64,000 bases of DNA from the NCBI GenBank assembly GCA_018061265.1, contig JAGOUM010000004.1, forward strand, positions 1-64,000, in the 5' to 3' direction. Numbering within the stretch: position 1 is the first letter of the stretch; each line of letters opens with the position of its first letter. Below the pieces are notes generated by a model. It saw nothing but the letters and a program-made list of their open reading frames with translations. It was not told the origin of the DNA and made no database searches. Below are positions 6,415 through 17,834 of this stretch, in pieces. A program made the translations under genes and the position numbers. The DNA comes from Rhodoferax sp. GTDB lineage: Bacteria; Pseudomonadota; Gammaproteobacteria; Burkholderiales; Burkholderiaceae_C.

Positions 6415-6433
6415 AAAGGGGACGCTACCCTTT
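6415..6433. repeat. REP-like hairpin element, copy R6
   Basis: AAAGGGGACGCTACCCTTT lies in the divergent gap between the DUF433/DUF5615 operon and hipBA, about 30 bases upstream of the hipBA -35 box. It separates the two toxin-antitoxin modules. Confidence 0.8.
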
Positions 6434-6463
6434 ATTTCACTCGAGGCACCAGTATCACTGGAA

Positions 6464-6493
6464 TTGACAAAAAAGCCGATACAAAAGTATAAT
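6464..6493 (+). promoter_or_regulatory. sigma-70 promoter of hipBA
   Basis: TTGACA at 6464-6469 and TATAAT at 6488-6493 are both perfect consensus, separated by 18 bases. Transcription would start close to 6500, leaving a leader of only about 22 bases before the hipB ATG. Confidence 0.75.
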
Positions 6494-6504
6494 TACACAT
6501 ATTT

Positions 6505-6524
6505 CATACCTATATATCGGTATG
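6505..6524. promoter_or_regulatory. candidate HipB operator
   Basis: CATACC-TATATATC-GGTATG is an inverted repeat with 8 bases between arms. The right arm includes the hipB start codon. HipB-type antitoxins bind such palindromes to repress their own operon, so autoregulation here is a reasonable inference. Confidence 0.5.
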
Positions 6525-6914
6525 TCGCGCACACCTAAGGCCATAGACCAACTCCCTCCCGCCACCCTTGCTGTTATCGAAAAGCTGGGCGCTGATCTGG
6601 CCGTTGCCCGGCTTCGCCGCAAAGAGTCATTGGCGAGCTGGGCAAAACGTATGGGGGTCAGCATCTCCACGCTGCAGCGATTGGAGGCCGGAGACCCGAC
6701 CATCAGCCTTGGAATTGTTGCCAGCGCCTTGTGGCTGATGAGCCGAGACGGTGCGATTGCAGACCTAGCCGCGCCAGCAAATGACAGGGGAGCCTTGGAG
6801 CTTGAGGTTCTTGCGGCCGAAGCGCTTGGCCGTGCACGTGCACGTGCTTCGCAAGAAGCCCGAATCAGGGCTACCGTCAACAAAACCCAGGGCGTTGTCA
6901 ATGCGCTGCGATAA
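6522..6914 (+). CDS. hipB: HipB-like XRE antitoxin
   Basis: A 130-residue protein with a lambda-repressor-type helix-turn-helix at about 24-72 ('LAVARLRRKESLASWAKRMG', 'ISTLQRLEAGDPTISLG'). The C-terminal helix-rich part is of unknown role. It immediately precedes a HipA kinase gene and overlaps it by 14 bases. There is no clear Shine-Dalgarno sequence; the ATG is about 22 bases from the predicted transcription start. HipB proteins neutralise HipA and repress the operon. Confidence 0.8.
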   Translation: MSRTPKAIDQLPPATLAVIEKLGADLAVARLRRKESLASWAKRMGVSISTLQRLEAGDPTISLGIVASALWLMSRDGAIADLAAPANDRGALELEVLAAEALGRARARASQEARIRATVNKTQGVVNALR

Positions 6915-8217
6915 CCTGTTTCTTTGGTACTTGGGCGAGGAGGCACCTCGCTACGTTGGCGCCCTGAATCTTGTCGCGTCTGGCAAAGGGGTGTCACTGC
7001 GCTACGGTACCGAATGGCTCAGCAATGGATTTGCGTTGAGCGAAGACCTTCCGCTGGAGGATGCTGTGTTTCTTCCGGCTGGCCGGCTTGAGAGCAAGCA
7101 TCCGCGAGCAGCAGGCGCCGTGGATGATGCCCGGCCCGACCGCTGGGGCGAAAAGGTGATTCGCTTCATTGATAAGCCAGACCGCATGTCTCTGATGGAG
7201 TTCCTGTACTACGCCGGCGACGACCGTTTTGGGGCGCTCGGTGTCTCTACGTCGGCTTCCCGATACGCCCCGAAGGGCCGTGGACCTTTGCCCCGATTGG
7301 AAGACGCCCAGACTCTGAGCGAGGTGGTTGCCAAGATCCAGGAAGGGGAATCGCTGACGGACATTGAGTCTCAAATCATTGCGGGCGGTAGCACGCCCCT
7401 TGGAGGGGCCAAGCCCAAAGCCCTTATCGTCATTGATGGCGAGCAGTGGCTCATCAAGTTCTTCAACGGGGAGCCAGTCGATTCACCCCTCGTGGAGCAC
7501 GCGTCAATGACGCTGGCGGCCAAGGCAGGAATCAACGTGGCGCAAACCAACGTCATCTCTGTGGACGGGCTCAATGCCATTGTCATCCGGCGTTTCGACC
7601 GCAAGGGCGACAAGCGAGTTCACTGCATTTCTGCCGGTACGGCTATCCGCGCAAGCACCGCGAGCGGGCAAGACCCGGAGATGGGCTACCCACAACTTGC
7701 TCGAATTCTTCGCCGAGCGGGTGTGTCAGAAAATGACGCCAATTCCCATGATGCGCGAGAGCTGTTCAAGCGGATGGTTTTCAACATCCTCATCGACAAC
7801 ACTGACGACCACGAAAAGAACCACTCACTGCTGGTCGTGAATCCGGGCGGATTTGCCCAGTTTCGGCTGGCTCCAGCCTACGATGTTCTGCCTTCCAACT
7901 CAGGGCACGGCTTCCAGGAGTTTATTTGTGGGGACGACCTTAACCATTCAACCCTGGCCAACGCCATGACGCAAGCGCAGGCATTCGGACTTACCCAAGC
8001 GCAAGCGGCGGTGTTGGTTATCGAAGTCATTGCCATCGTGAATACCTGGAGAGGACATTTCAGGGCACTTGGCGTTTCGGAAACTGACATAGAAAGCCTT
8101 GCTGAGCGTATCGATAGCGAGGAGCTGAAGTCACAGCGCGAAACTTTCGACCCGACGGACTTCAAGCAGGCGCGAACGAGACCTTCCCGCAGAAGTCCGT
8201 TCCAGCAAAAGCGCTAA
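6901..8217 (+). CDS. hipA: HipA-type serine/threonine kinase toxin
   Basis: A 438-residue HipA family kinase. I start it at the ATG at 6901 (MRCDNLFLWYLGEEAP); a longer open frame from 6781 only shadows hipB. Family features are the N-terminal HipA domain ('VGALNLVASGKGVSLRY'), 'GGSTPLGGAKPKAL', 'WLIKFF', the catalytic 'NILIDNTDDHEKNHSLL' and 'LAPAYDVLP'. HipA of E. coli phosphorylates GltX and drives dormancy; targets differ among homologues, so the substrate here is unknown. The kinase loop residues D and N appear intact, so the module is likely functional. Confidence 0.85.
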   Translation: MRCDNLFLWYLGEEAPRYVGALNLVASGKGVSLRYGTEWLSNGFALSEDLPLEDAVFLPAGRLESKHPRAAGAVDDARPDRWGEKVIRFIDKPDRMSLMEFLYYAGDDRFGALGVSTSASRYAPKGRGPLPRLEDAQTLSEVVAKIQEGESLTDIESQIIAGGSTPLGGAKPKALIVIDGEQWLIKFFNGEPVDSPLVEHASMTLAAKAGINVAQTNVISVDGLNAIVIRRFDRKGDKRVHCISAGTAIRASTASGQDPEMGYPQLARILRRAGVSENDANSHDARELFKRMVFNILIDNTDDHEKNHSLLVVNPGGFAQFRLAPAYDVLPSNSGHGFQEFICGDDLNHSTLANAMTQAQAFGLTQAQAAVLVIEVIAIVNTWRGHFRALGVSETDIESLAERIDSEELKSQRETFDPTDFKQARTRPSRRSPFQQKR

Positions 8218-8231
8218 CAGGGACGCGAAAT

Positions 8232-8249
8232 AAAGGGGACGCTACCCGT
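8232..8249. repeat. REP-like hairpin element, copy R7
   Basis: AAAGGGGACGCTACCCGTT has a one-base change in the right arm. It lies 15 bases after the hipA stop. Confidence 0.7.
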
Positions 8250-8259
8250 TAACATGGCA

Positions 8260-8715
8260 CTACCATCCCTGCGGTTTTGTAAACGACCCATGCTGATCCG
8301 TCAGCTGATCAGGAAACAATGCCGCCTGCAATGCGCCCGCGCGAATCTGTTTGATAAAGTCAATGTGCGGCAATATGGCTCTGCTGGGGTGCTTTTGCGG
8401 GTTCAGCACACCCACCTTCTTGTTGAGCTCGCTGCGCACGATCTTGATCGGGCCAAGCAGGTCAGAGTCGTTCGAGACCACCACCGCCACATCAAAACGA
8501 TTCAAGTGTGCATCGTGCAGCAGTTGGGTCGCAAGATTCACATCGGAGCCTTTTTCTTCCGTCTTGATGACTTTGACAAACTGCTGCGGCTGCCCGGCAG
8601 ACTCCACAAATGCAGAAGCCACCCTAAGGTGGCTTCGCGCCCAGTCACCAAAGCGGCTGGGGTGATATGCGTTGAATTGTGCGCCATACAGCAAACGTTT
8701 ATATCTGCCATGGAC
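8260..8715 (-). pseudogene. NYN-domain (LabA/DUF88) protein, 5'-truncated
   Basis: The frame encodes the C-terminal two-thirds of a NYN/PIN-like RNase family protein: 'VKVIKTEEKGSDVNLATQLL', 'RFDVAVVVSNDSDLLGPIKI', and 'VGVLNPQKHPSRAILPH'. The acidic residues of the latter half (D in GSDVN, SNDSDL) are present, but the N-terminal strand with the first catalytic aspartate is missing and an in-frame TAA lies just upstream of 8715. The ATG at 8694 would give a 144-residue stump. It is probably inactive. Confidence 0.65.
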
Positions 8716-8757
8716 TTAAAGCGAACACGCAAAGGTGTCTGCCTTCTCGCGCACAGG

Positions 8758-8865
8758 TCAGGCTATGGTTACAAACGAGACAAAACGCACCTGCAGTCCG
8801 GTGTCAAAGGTTTTGGCCAAGTCCATCAACGTCTTGAGCGAATAGCGATCGTAGCTGGGGTCTTC
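8758..8865 (-). pseudogene. XRE-family regulator, C-terminal remnant
   Basis: The frame reads 'RLEDPSYDRYSLKTLMDLAK' and 'TFDTGLQVRFVSF' before a stop at 8758. This matches the end of the helix-turn-helix domain of small XRE regulators ('...LEDPxYGKxTLxTLxxLAxAFDVxLxVRF'). The upstream recognition helix is missing. It is likely the relic of another antitoxin or regulator. Confidence 0.5.
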
Positions 8866-8875
8866 CAACCTTCAC

Positions 8876-8926
8876 TCATACCAAGTCGCACGCCCTACGC
8901 CGCAATGCTGAAATGTGCTCGCTCAT
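8876..8926 (-). pseudogene. possible HEPN gene stub downstream of MNT
   Basis: An ATG at 8926 overlaps the end of the MNT gene and gives MSEHISALRRRACDLV before a stop. A translationally coupled second gene in this position is normally the HEPN partner, so this 16-codon ORF may be all that remains of it. Evidence is positional only. Confidence 0.3.
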
Positions 8927-9228
8927 AGCAGGATGCCGGTTTGCAGGGCAATGCCGAAGATGGGCGGGCGCACTTTTCGAGACGGGTAGTCCAGCAGAAC
9001 ATCGATCTTTTGCTCGCCCAATCTCAACTGGAGTTTGGTAAGCAATGCAATTTCGGCGCGCATGAGGGTTTCGACATCGCATTGCGTTGTCGAAACCAGT
9101 AAATCAATGTCGCCGCCGCGCCTGGTGTCGTCCACTCGGGAGCCAAACAGGCGCACTTGTGAGCCTGAACCAAATGTTTCGGCAACGGTGTCTCGCACTG
9201 TGGCTTGCTGTTGGGCGGTGAGTCGCAT
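8923..9228 (-). CDS. orphan MNT nucleotidyltransferase
   Basis: A 101-residue minimal nucleotidyltransferase with 'LFGSRVDDTRRGGDIDLLV' (G29, S30, D40, D42) and a further acidic strand 'QKIDVLL'. It is about the usual MNT length. Its expected HEPN partner is absent or reduced to a 16-codon stub. It is clearly related to, but diverged from, the MNT at 4244-4531. It may persist as a solitary antitoxin. Confidence 0.8.
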   Translation of the reverse strand: MRLTAQQQATVRDTVAETFGSGSQVRLFGSRVDDTRRGGDIDLLVSTTQCDVETLMRAEIALLTKLQLRLGEQKIDVLLDYPSRKVRPPIFGIALQTGILL

Positions 9229-9269
9229 GAATTGATTATTCCACGCGTGCGCTTGGAGTGGGCATCCAT

Positions 9270-9289
9270 AAAGGGAACGCTGACCTTTA
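9270..9289. repeat. REP-like hairpin element, copy R8
   Basis: AAAGGGAACGCTGACCTTTA is a variant core (GAACGCTGA loop). It lies between the orphan MNT and the secreted-protein gene. Confidence 0.65.
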
Positions 9290-9382
9290 TCCGCTTTTTC
9301 CGAAAGAGTTTCTTGCTTTGGTTCAGCCTGCGTTCATCGACACACATGCAAGATGTGAACCACACCAACTCAAGGAGTTTTC

Positions 9383-9832
9383 ATGAAACATCTTTTCAGC
9401 ATCAAGTCGATTGCAGCAATGACGGCCGTTCTAGGTTCCATCACGCTGTCTTCAACTGCACTTGCCCGCGGCGAGGTGTACCTCTCCATCGATGTACCCG
9501 TACCGGGTATTCGCGTGCAGCATGCACCAGTTTTTTCGCAGCCCCGCCATGTCGTTCAAGGCGTGCCTGGTCACTTGGAGAAATTCAACGATCGGCAGGA
9601 CAACTGGCGGCACCAGCAAGACGACAACGTCTACGGCCGTCATGATCGACATGGCATTGCCAACATCTACAGCACCAGTCGTGGGCGCAATCATTGGCAC
9701 AAGCCTGGTTTTTATGGACCCAACGGTGATCTCGACCGCGATGGAATCAGAAACCGCTACGACCGCGACCGTGACGGGGATGGCATTCCCAATCGCCACG
9801 ACCGACGTCCGGACCATCCACGCGGCAGGTAA
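9383..9832 (+). CDS. secreted protein with aspartate-rich calcium-binding-like tail
   Basis: A 149-residue protein with AAGGAG ahead of the ATG. A Sec signal peptide is evident (MKHLFSIKSIAAMTAVLG... ending near ALA-RG at 28-30). The mature part is rich in His, Asp, Asn and Arg and ends in repeated 'DLDRDGIRNRYDRDRDGDGI', resembling thrombospondin type-3/dockerin-like DxDxDG calcium loops. It is likely periplasmic or exported and may bind divalent metal. No named family is recognised. It is flanked by hairpin elements R8 and R9. Confidence 0.65.
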   Translation: MKHLFSIKSIAAMTAVLGSITLSSTALARGEVYLSIDVPVPGIRVQHAPVFSQPRHVVQGVPGHLEKFNDRQDNWRHQQDDNVYGRHDRHGIANIYSTSRGRNHWHKPGFYGPNGDLDRDGIRNRYDRDRDGDGIPNRHDRRPDHPRGR

Positions 9833-9843
9833 ATAGAAAAGGG

Positions 9844-9865
9844 AAAAAGGGAACGCTACCCTTTT
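9844..9865. repeat. REP-like hairpin element, copy R9
   Basis: AAAAAGGGAACGCTACCCTTTT sits between two convergent genes and has a long A/T-tailed stem, so it could also serve as a bidirectional terminator. Its right end contributes the TAA stop of the O-antigen ligase gene (9864-9866). Confidence 0.75.
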
Positions 9866-11306
9866 AGTGAAAGCGGGTGTTGGGCGGCAGGATGCGGGCT
9901 GACCAGGCCATGGCAAGTATGACGACGATGGTCAGGGCATTGGCCGGGAGTTGCAGGTTGAAGTCGACGGTGCTGTGGATCAATAGCGCCACCACGGCCA
10001 TGGTCACGCCAAAACCGATGCCCCAGGGCAGTGGTGAGCGGCGTTTGGCCATGATACGGATGGTGTGCCAAAGTGTGAGCACCACCAGCAGGCCAAGGAT
10101 GGACAGGCCAATGAGGCCGTAGTCGGTGGCGATTTCGACGTAGTCGTTGTGGGTGTGGTCGACGTAGCTGTAAGCGTATTGCGGGGTGCGGTAGCTGAGA
10201 AAGATGTTGTAGAAGCTGCCCCCGCCGGTGCCGACCAGGGGGTAGTCGTGCACGATGGCCAGGGCGGTGCGGGCGGCTTCGGAGCGGGCTTCGATGGATT
10301 CGGAGGTGCCGCCATCGGCCACCAGAACTTCGGTGCCCTGGATGCGGTCCACCACTTTTTCGAGGCCGACCCAGGTGCCAATCACCAGCACGTCAATGAT
10401 GACCAGGCTGATGATGAGTGCGATGGTTTGGGGTGCCGTTTTGCGCGCCAGCACAATGGCCAGTGCCCCGACGATGAGCATGGCCGCAAAAAACGCCGAG
10501 TTGCCCATGCGTGAACGCGTCAGCACCAGGCCGATAACCATGATGATGAGCAGCAGGCGAAGGCGCATTTTGGGGCTGAGGATGAACTCCAGGGTGGCGA
10601 GCAGGCGGCTGCGCCAGTTGTGATGGCGGGTGGGCTTGCCGCTCAGCCGGGCCAGCATCAGGCCGATGCCGACTGACAGGGTCATGCACAGGTAGCCCGC
10701 AAGATGGTTGTGGTAGACGAAGCTGCCTTTGGCCTGGCCATGGGTGAGGTGATCAAAAAATATGCGGTAGTCGGCCTTGATGGACAGCAGCACAACGGCC
10801 AGTACGGCCTGCGCCACGCCGCTCCAGACCAGTGTGCGCGCCAGCAGGTCAAGCCGGCTGGCCTGGCGCACGGTGAGTGCGGCGAGCAGAAATGCAGCAA
10901 AGTACACAAAGCTCAGGCTGGCCATGATGCGTGACTGGTAGATGTCGAGCGACAGTGTCATGCTGGGTGCACCGGCCTGGGCTGCGGCGGCGTTGGGGGA
11001 GATGGCGGCAACCCAGTTGGGGGGAAGTGGCAGGTTTTGCAGCCAGGCCAGCAGCAGCATGCAGCCAAGCAGGCCCAGCGGCCATTTGAACTGGCTCAGG
11101 CGCTGCCAGGCCAGCACCGGGTAACGCCACCAGGCCAGCAGGCTGCCCAGCAGCAGCAGCGAGACCAACATCAGCAGCAGGCCAATGGCCCAGACCCGGT
11201 TGCTGCCCAGCGGAAGTGGCGCCCAGACCAGCAGCGCCAGCAGTCCGTAGAAGACCCAGCGGTCGGCAACGCCTTGGGCGGGGTCGGTGTCTGGCCGGTA
11301 GGGCAT
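9864..11306 (-). CDS. O-antigen ligase family membrane protein
   Basis: A 480-residue polytopic inner-membrane protein with about 10-12 hydrophobic segments and the Wzy_C/O-antigen ligase signature region: 'LVGTGGGSFYNIFLSYRTPQ' and 'HTHNDYVEIATDYGLIGL', a periplasmic loop with the H-x-H-N-D-Y motif. Such proteins join O-antigen or other glycans to lipid A-core or to proteins, or polymerise them. The stop codon lies within hairpin element R9, so the extreme C-terminus may have been trimmed. There is no glycan cluster beside it in the window. Confidence 0.8.
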   Translation of the reverse strand: MPYRPDTDPAQGVADRWVFYGLLALLVWAPLPLGSNRVWAIGLLLMLVSLLLLGSLLAWWRYPVLAWQRLSQFKWPLGLLGCMLLLAWLQNLPLPPNWVAAISPNAAAAQAGAPSMTLSLDIYQSRIMASLSFVYFAAFLLAALTVRQASRLDLLARTLVWSGVAQAVLAVVLLSIKADYRIFFDHLTHGQAKGSFVYHNHLAGYLCMTLSVGIGLMLARLSGKPTRHHNWRSRLLATLEFILSPKMRLRLLLIIMVIGLVLTRSRMGNSAFFAAMLIVGALAIVLARKTAPQTIALIISLVIIDVLVIGTWVGLEKVVDRIQGTEVLVADGGTSESIEARSEAARTALAIVHDYPLVGTGGGSFYNIFLSYRTPQYAYSYVDHTHNDYVEIATDYGLIGLSILGLLVVLTLWHTIRIMAKRRSPLPWGIGFGVTMAVVALLIHSTVDFNLQLPANALTIVVILAMAWSARILPPNTRFH

Positions 11307-11589
11307 GGGTTTCAGGGTCCCAAAATGATCGGACTGGGGTGAGGTGGAATCAATGGGTCGGGTCGATTATTACCGCAAGCGTATTGTCCGTGCGCGATTC
11401 GGTCTCGTCGCAAGCAAGCATGGATAGGCGTTTTGCAATTGCCAACGATGAGCAGTCACGGTTTGCGTCGAGTTTGTGGGAAGAGTCGAGGATTGATGAT
11501 GCCCAAGACGCGGTATGCAATAGCTATATACGCCTGTCATAAGGAGATCGCCATGTCCATCGGCACTGTTTAATGCCAACGCCAGCCGC

Positions 11590-11943
11590 ATGGCGATTTC
11601 ATCCATCACCTTGGCTGAACTGTTGCATGGTGCAGAGAAAAGCAGCCGTATTAGCGAAAACCTGTCTGCCATCGAGGACTTTTGTAGCCGCTTGGAAGTT
11701 CTGCCGTATGGCGTTAAAGCCGCGCAGCATTTCGGTGCCATCCGTGCCGCCTTGGAAAAGCTCGGACAGCCTATCGGAGTAAATGACCTGCATATTGCCG
11801 GCCACGCACGCAGCGAGGGTCTGGTGCTGGTAACGAACAACATGTCGGAATTCGAGCGCGTGCCTGCGCTTGAAGTTGAGAACTGGGTCCAGTCCCACCA
11901 ATTATCTGAGCCAGTTGAAGTGTTTGCTGCATCGCGAATCTGA
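11590..11943 (+). pseudogene. vapC: VapC PIN-domain toxin, N-terminally truncated
   Basis: The frame encodes the body of a VapC tRNA(fMet)-type endonuclease: 'MAISSITLAELLHGAEKS', 'RLEVLPYGVKAAQHFGAIRA', 'IGVNDLHIAGHARSEGLVLV' and 'NNMSEFERVPALEVENW'. The first roughly 25-30 residues, including the LDTN strand with the first catalytic aspartate, are absent. The upstream in-frame codons read 'ALFNANASR' back to a stop with no match to that strand, and no vapB lies upstream. The remaining acidic residues (E in LAELL, D in NDLHIA) are present. It is probably inactive. Confidence 0.7.
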
Positions 11944-12142
11944 CCAATGCGCAGCAGTCGGCCCAACGGCGTCAATGAACTTGCCCCAGTTTTTTTGGGC
12001 TCCTTCGCAGACGGAAGATTTCAGGCTTGGATCAACCGAAATGAGCAAAAGAAGCGATGGGCAAGGCACATCTTTCCAGCTAAAAACGGACACTCAGAGT
12101 CTGCACCATCAGTTTTTGCAATAGCTCTGAGAATCTACAACA
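11944..12142. other. gap between vapC remnant and gyrB
   Basis: About 200 bases with no convincing gene, hairpin followed by T-run, or repeat. It contains the 3' flank of gyrB. Short frames here match nothing I recognise. Confidence 0.5.
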
Positions 12143-15869
<3,727 letters not shown>

Positions 15870-15966
15870 GTCTTCCTCTTATGGTCAATGGTCTTCAGGG
15901 TGATTGGCGCAGTGGCGGTGCCTGGCGCAGACGGATGCGGACTTGGCATTTTCCCACTGTTTGGTG

Positions 15967-17373
15967 CTAGCCCTTGAGGGTTTGTTCAAGGACGTGAAGC
16001 TGCTGGTTGAGTTCGGTGAGCTGCTGGCGTTCGGCACTGATTTTGCGCACCGCATGCAACACCGTGGTGTGGTCACGTCCACCAAAAAGTTCGCCAATCT
16101 CGGGGAGGCTTTTTTGCGTCATTTCTTTGGCCAGGTACATGGCAATCTGGCGCGGGCGGGCAATGCTGGCCGGACGCTTCTTGGAGTACATGTCGGCGAT
16201 CTTGATCTTGTAATAGTCAGCCACCGTCTTCTGGATGTTCTCCACCGAGATCTGGCGGTTCTGGATCGACAGAAGATCACGCAATGCTTCACGCGCCAGC
16301 ATGATCGAGATTTCTTTCTGGTTGAAGCGTGAATAGGCCAGGATCTTGCGCAGGGCACCTTCGAGCTCGCGGACGTTGGAGCGTACGTTTTTGGCCACAA
16401 AAAAAGCCACTTCCTCGGGCATCTCAATCCCTTCGGCCATGGCCTTGTTGATCAGGATGGCCACACGCATTTCAAGCTCGGGGGGCTCAATGGCCACCGT
16501 CAGGCCGGAGTCAAAGCGCGATACCAGACGCTCGTGAATGTCGGCCAGACCCTTTGGATAAGTGTCGCTGGTCATGACGATGTGTGACTTGCGTGCCAGC
16601 AGGGCTTCAAAGGCGTTGAAAAACTCCTCCTGGGTGCGCTCCTTGTTGGCAAAGAACTGCACATCATCAATCAGCAGCAGGTCCAGCGAGTGGTAGCGGT
16701 CCTTGAATTCATCAAACGCCTTGCGCTGGTAGGCTTTGACCACATCGGTGACAAATTGTTCGGCATGGATGTAGAGAACTTTTGCGTTCGGGCGCTCGGC
16801 GATCAGCTGGTTGCCCACAGCGTGCATTAAATGGGTTTTACCCAGTCCTACCCCGCCGTAGATAAACAGCGGGTTGTAAAGATGCCCTGGCATGCCGGCC
16901 ACATGCATGGCCGCAGCACGCGCCATACGGTTGGCGCTGCCCTCGACCAGGGCGTCGAATGTCAGGGCAATGTTGAGTCGGCTGCGCAGGGGCTCAGATG
17001 GCCTGACGGCTTCCGCAGGGCTTGACTCGTCGGGTGTCTGTGACGAGTTTTGCCTAGCAGCAACCAGATTTTTGGCGGGTTCACGCGGAGTGAGCGCTAA
17101 CTCAATATGTACCGGCTGCCCGGTCAGCCGCTCCATCAGCTGGGCCAGGCGACCGCTGTACTGGGCGCGGATCCAGTCCAGTTTGAAGCGGTTGGCGACA
17201 AAAAGTGTGACTCGCGACAGGTCGTCGGACACCTGGGCGGACAGGGGTTTGATCCAGGTCTGAAACTGCTGTTCGGGCAGTTCCTGAGCCAGTTGGTCAA
17301 TGCAGGCTTGCCAGAAATCAGGCGTCAACGCCTCTTCTGGGGCACCGCTGGAGGTGGGGAGGCCCTCGATCAT
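15967..17373 (-). CDS. dnaA: chromosomal replication initiator DnaA
   Basis: A 468-residue initiator. Domain I is near 13-90 ('[22 protein letters not shown]'), a low-complexity linker follows, then AAA+ domain III with Walker A '[13 protein letters not shown]' and Walker B '[13 protein letters not shown]'. Domain IV has the DnaA-box signature '[18 protein letters not shown]'. It binds DnaA boxes in oriC and melts the adjacent DNA. The gene starts 261 bases from rpmH, and the region between carries a perfect DnaA box. Confidence 0.98.
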   Translation of the reverse strand: MIEGLPTSSGAPEEALTPDFWQACIDQLAQELPEQQFQTWIKPLSAQVSDDLSRVTLFVANRFKLDWIRAQYSGRLAQLMERLTGQPVHIELALTPREPAKNLVAARQNSSQTPDESSPAEAVRPSEPLRSRLNIALTFDALVEGSANRMARAAAMHVAGMPGHLYNPLFIYGGVGLGKTHLMHAVGNQLIAERPNAKVLYIHAEQFVTDVVKAYQRKAFDEFKDRYHSLDLLLIDDVQFFANKERTQEEFFNAFEALLARKSHIVMTSDTYPKGLADIHERLVSRFDSGLTVAIEPPELEMRVAILINKAMAEGIEMPEEVAFFVAKNVRSNVRELEGALRKILAYSRFNQKEISIMLAREALRDLLSIQNRQISVENIQKTVADYYKIKIADMYSKKRPASIARPRQIAMYLAKEMTQKSLPEIGELFGGRDHTTVLHAVRKISAERQQLTELNQQLHVLEQTLKG

Positions 17374-17439
17374 TGTGTGTGGTGAGATGGTGTGGACAGA
17401 TGTGAGGCGGGTGAGCTGAAATTCTAATTTATCAAATAC

Positions 17440-17448
17440 TTATCCACA
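17440..17448 (+). promoter_or_regulatory. consensus DnaA box
   Basis: TTATCCACA is a perfect match to the high-affinity DnaA box, about 70 bases upstream of dnaA. It can serve both initiation and dnaA autoregulation. Confidence 0.8.
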
Positions 17449-17508
17449 GTCCGAACACGCGACGAACATGCGACATGGCGAGTGAAACTTGATCTGCAAT
17501 ACACCGCA

Positions 17509-17526
17509 GTTTGCCACACGGCAAAC
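17509..17526. promoter_or_regulatory. palindrome in origin region
   Basis: GTTTGCC-ACAC-GGCAAAC is a perfect 7-bp inverted repeat between the DnaA box and the candidate rpmH -10. Its role is unknown; it could be a regulator site or a structural element of the origin. Confidence 0.45.
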
Positions 17527-17634
17527 CGGTGGAGGAAAGTTTGCGATAATACGAGGTTCCCTGACAAAAGAAAGCTGCGCCAGTTCTGGTTGCACTGGAT
17601 GGCGTCGCTCTAGAGTCTCTTAGGATTTTCAACA

Positions 17635-17769
17635 ATGAAACGCACATATCAACCCTCCAAAACCCGCCGTGCCCGTACCCATGGTTTTCTGGTTCGCATG
17701 AAGACACGTGGCGGCCGGGCGGTGATCAATGCCCGTCGCGCCAAAGGCCGCAAGCGTCTGGCTGTCTGA
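17635..17769 (+). CDS. rpmH: 50S ribosomal protein L34
   Basis: A 44-residue basic protein, [20 protein letters not shown] and on to 'KGRKRLAV', the canonical bL34 sequence. It is a small structural component of the large ribosomal subunit. It heads the rightward operon beside the origin. The next gene, rnpA, follows closely. Confidence 0.97.
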   Translation: MKRTYQPSKTRRARTHGFLVRMKTRGGRAVINARRAKGRKRLAV

Positions 17770-17834
17770 TTTTGCTGCGGGGGCAGGCGGCTGATTGTTT
17801 GTCTGATCAGGTGTTCGGACCAAGGTGCCCGGCT

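Larger units (their letters stand above)
17374..17634. other. putative oriC / dnaA-rpmH intergenic region
   Basis: This 261-base gap divides leftward dnaA-dnaN-gyrB from rightward rpmH-rnpA-yidD-yidC-mnmE. It has a perfect DnaA box TTATCCACA at 17440-17448 next to an AT-rich stretch (AATTCTAATTTATCAAATAC), a near-box CTGTCCACA on the minus strand at 17391-17399, and a palindrome GTTTGCC-ACAC-GGCAAAC at 17509-17526. Only one perfect box is seen, so the full set of initiator sites may include degenerate boxes or lie elsewhere. The same gap must hold the dnaA and rpmH promoters; an extended -10 TGCGATAAT at 17542-17550 faces rpmH. Confidence 0.65.

Noticed and set aside
6781..6900. longer N-terminus for HipA starting at 6781
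   Set aside because: The extension lies wholly within hipB in another frame and adds nothing family-like; the ATG at 6901 gives the normal HipA start.
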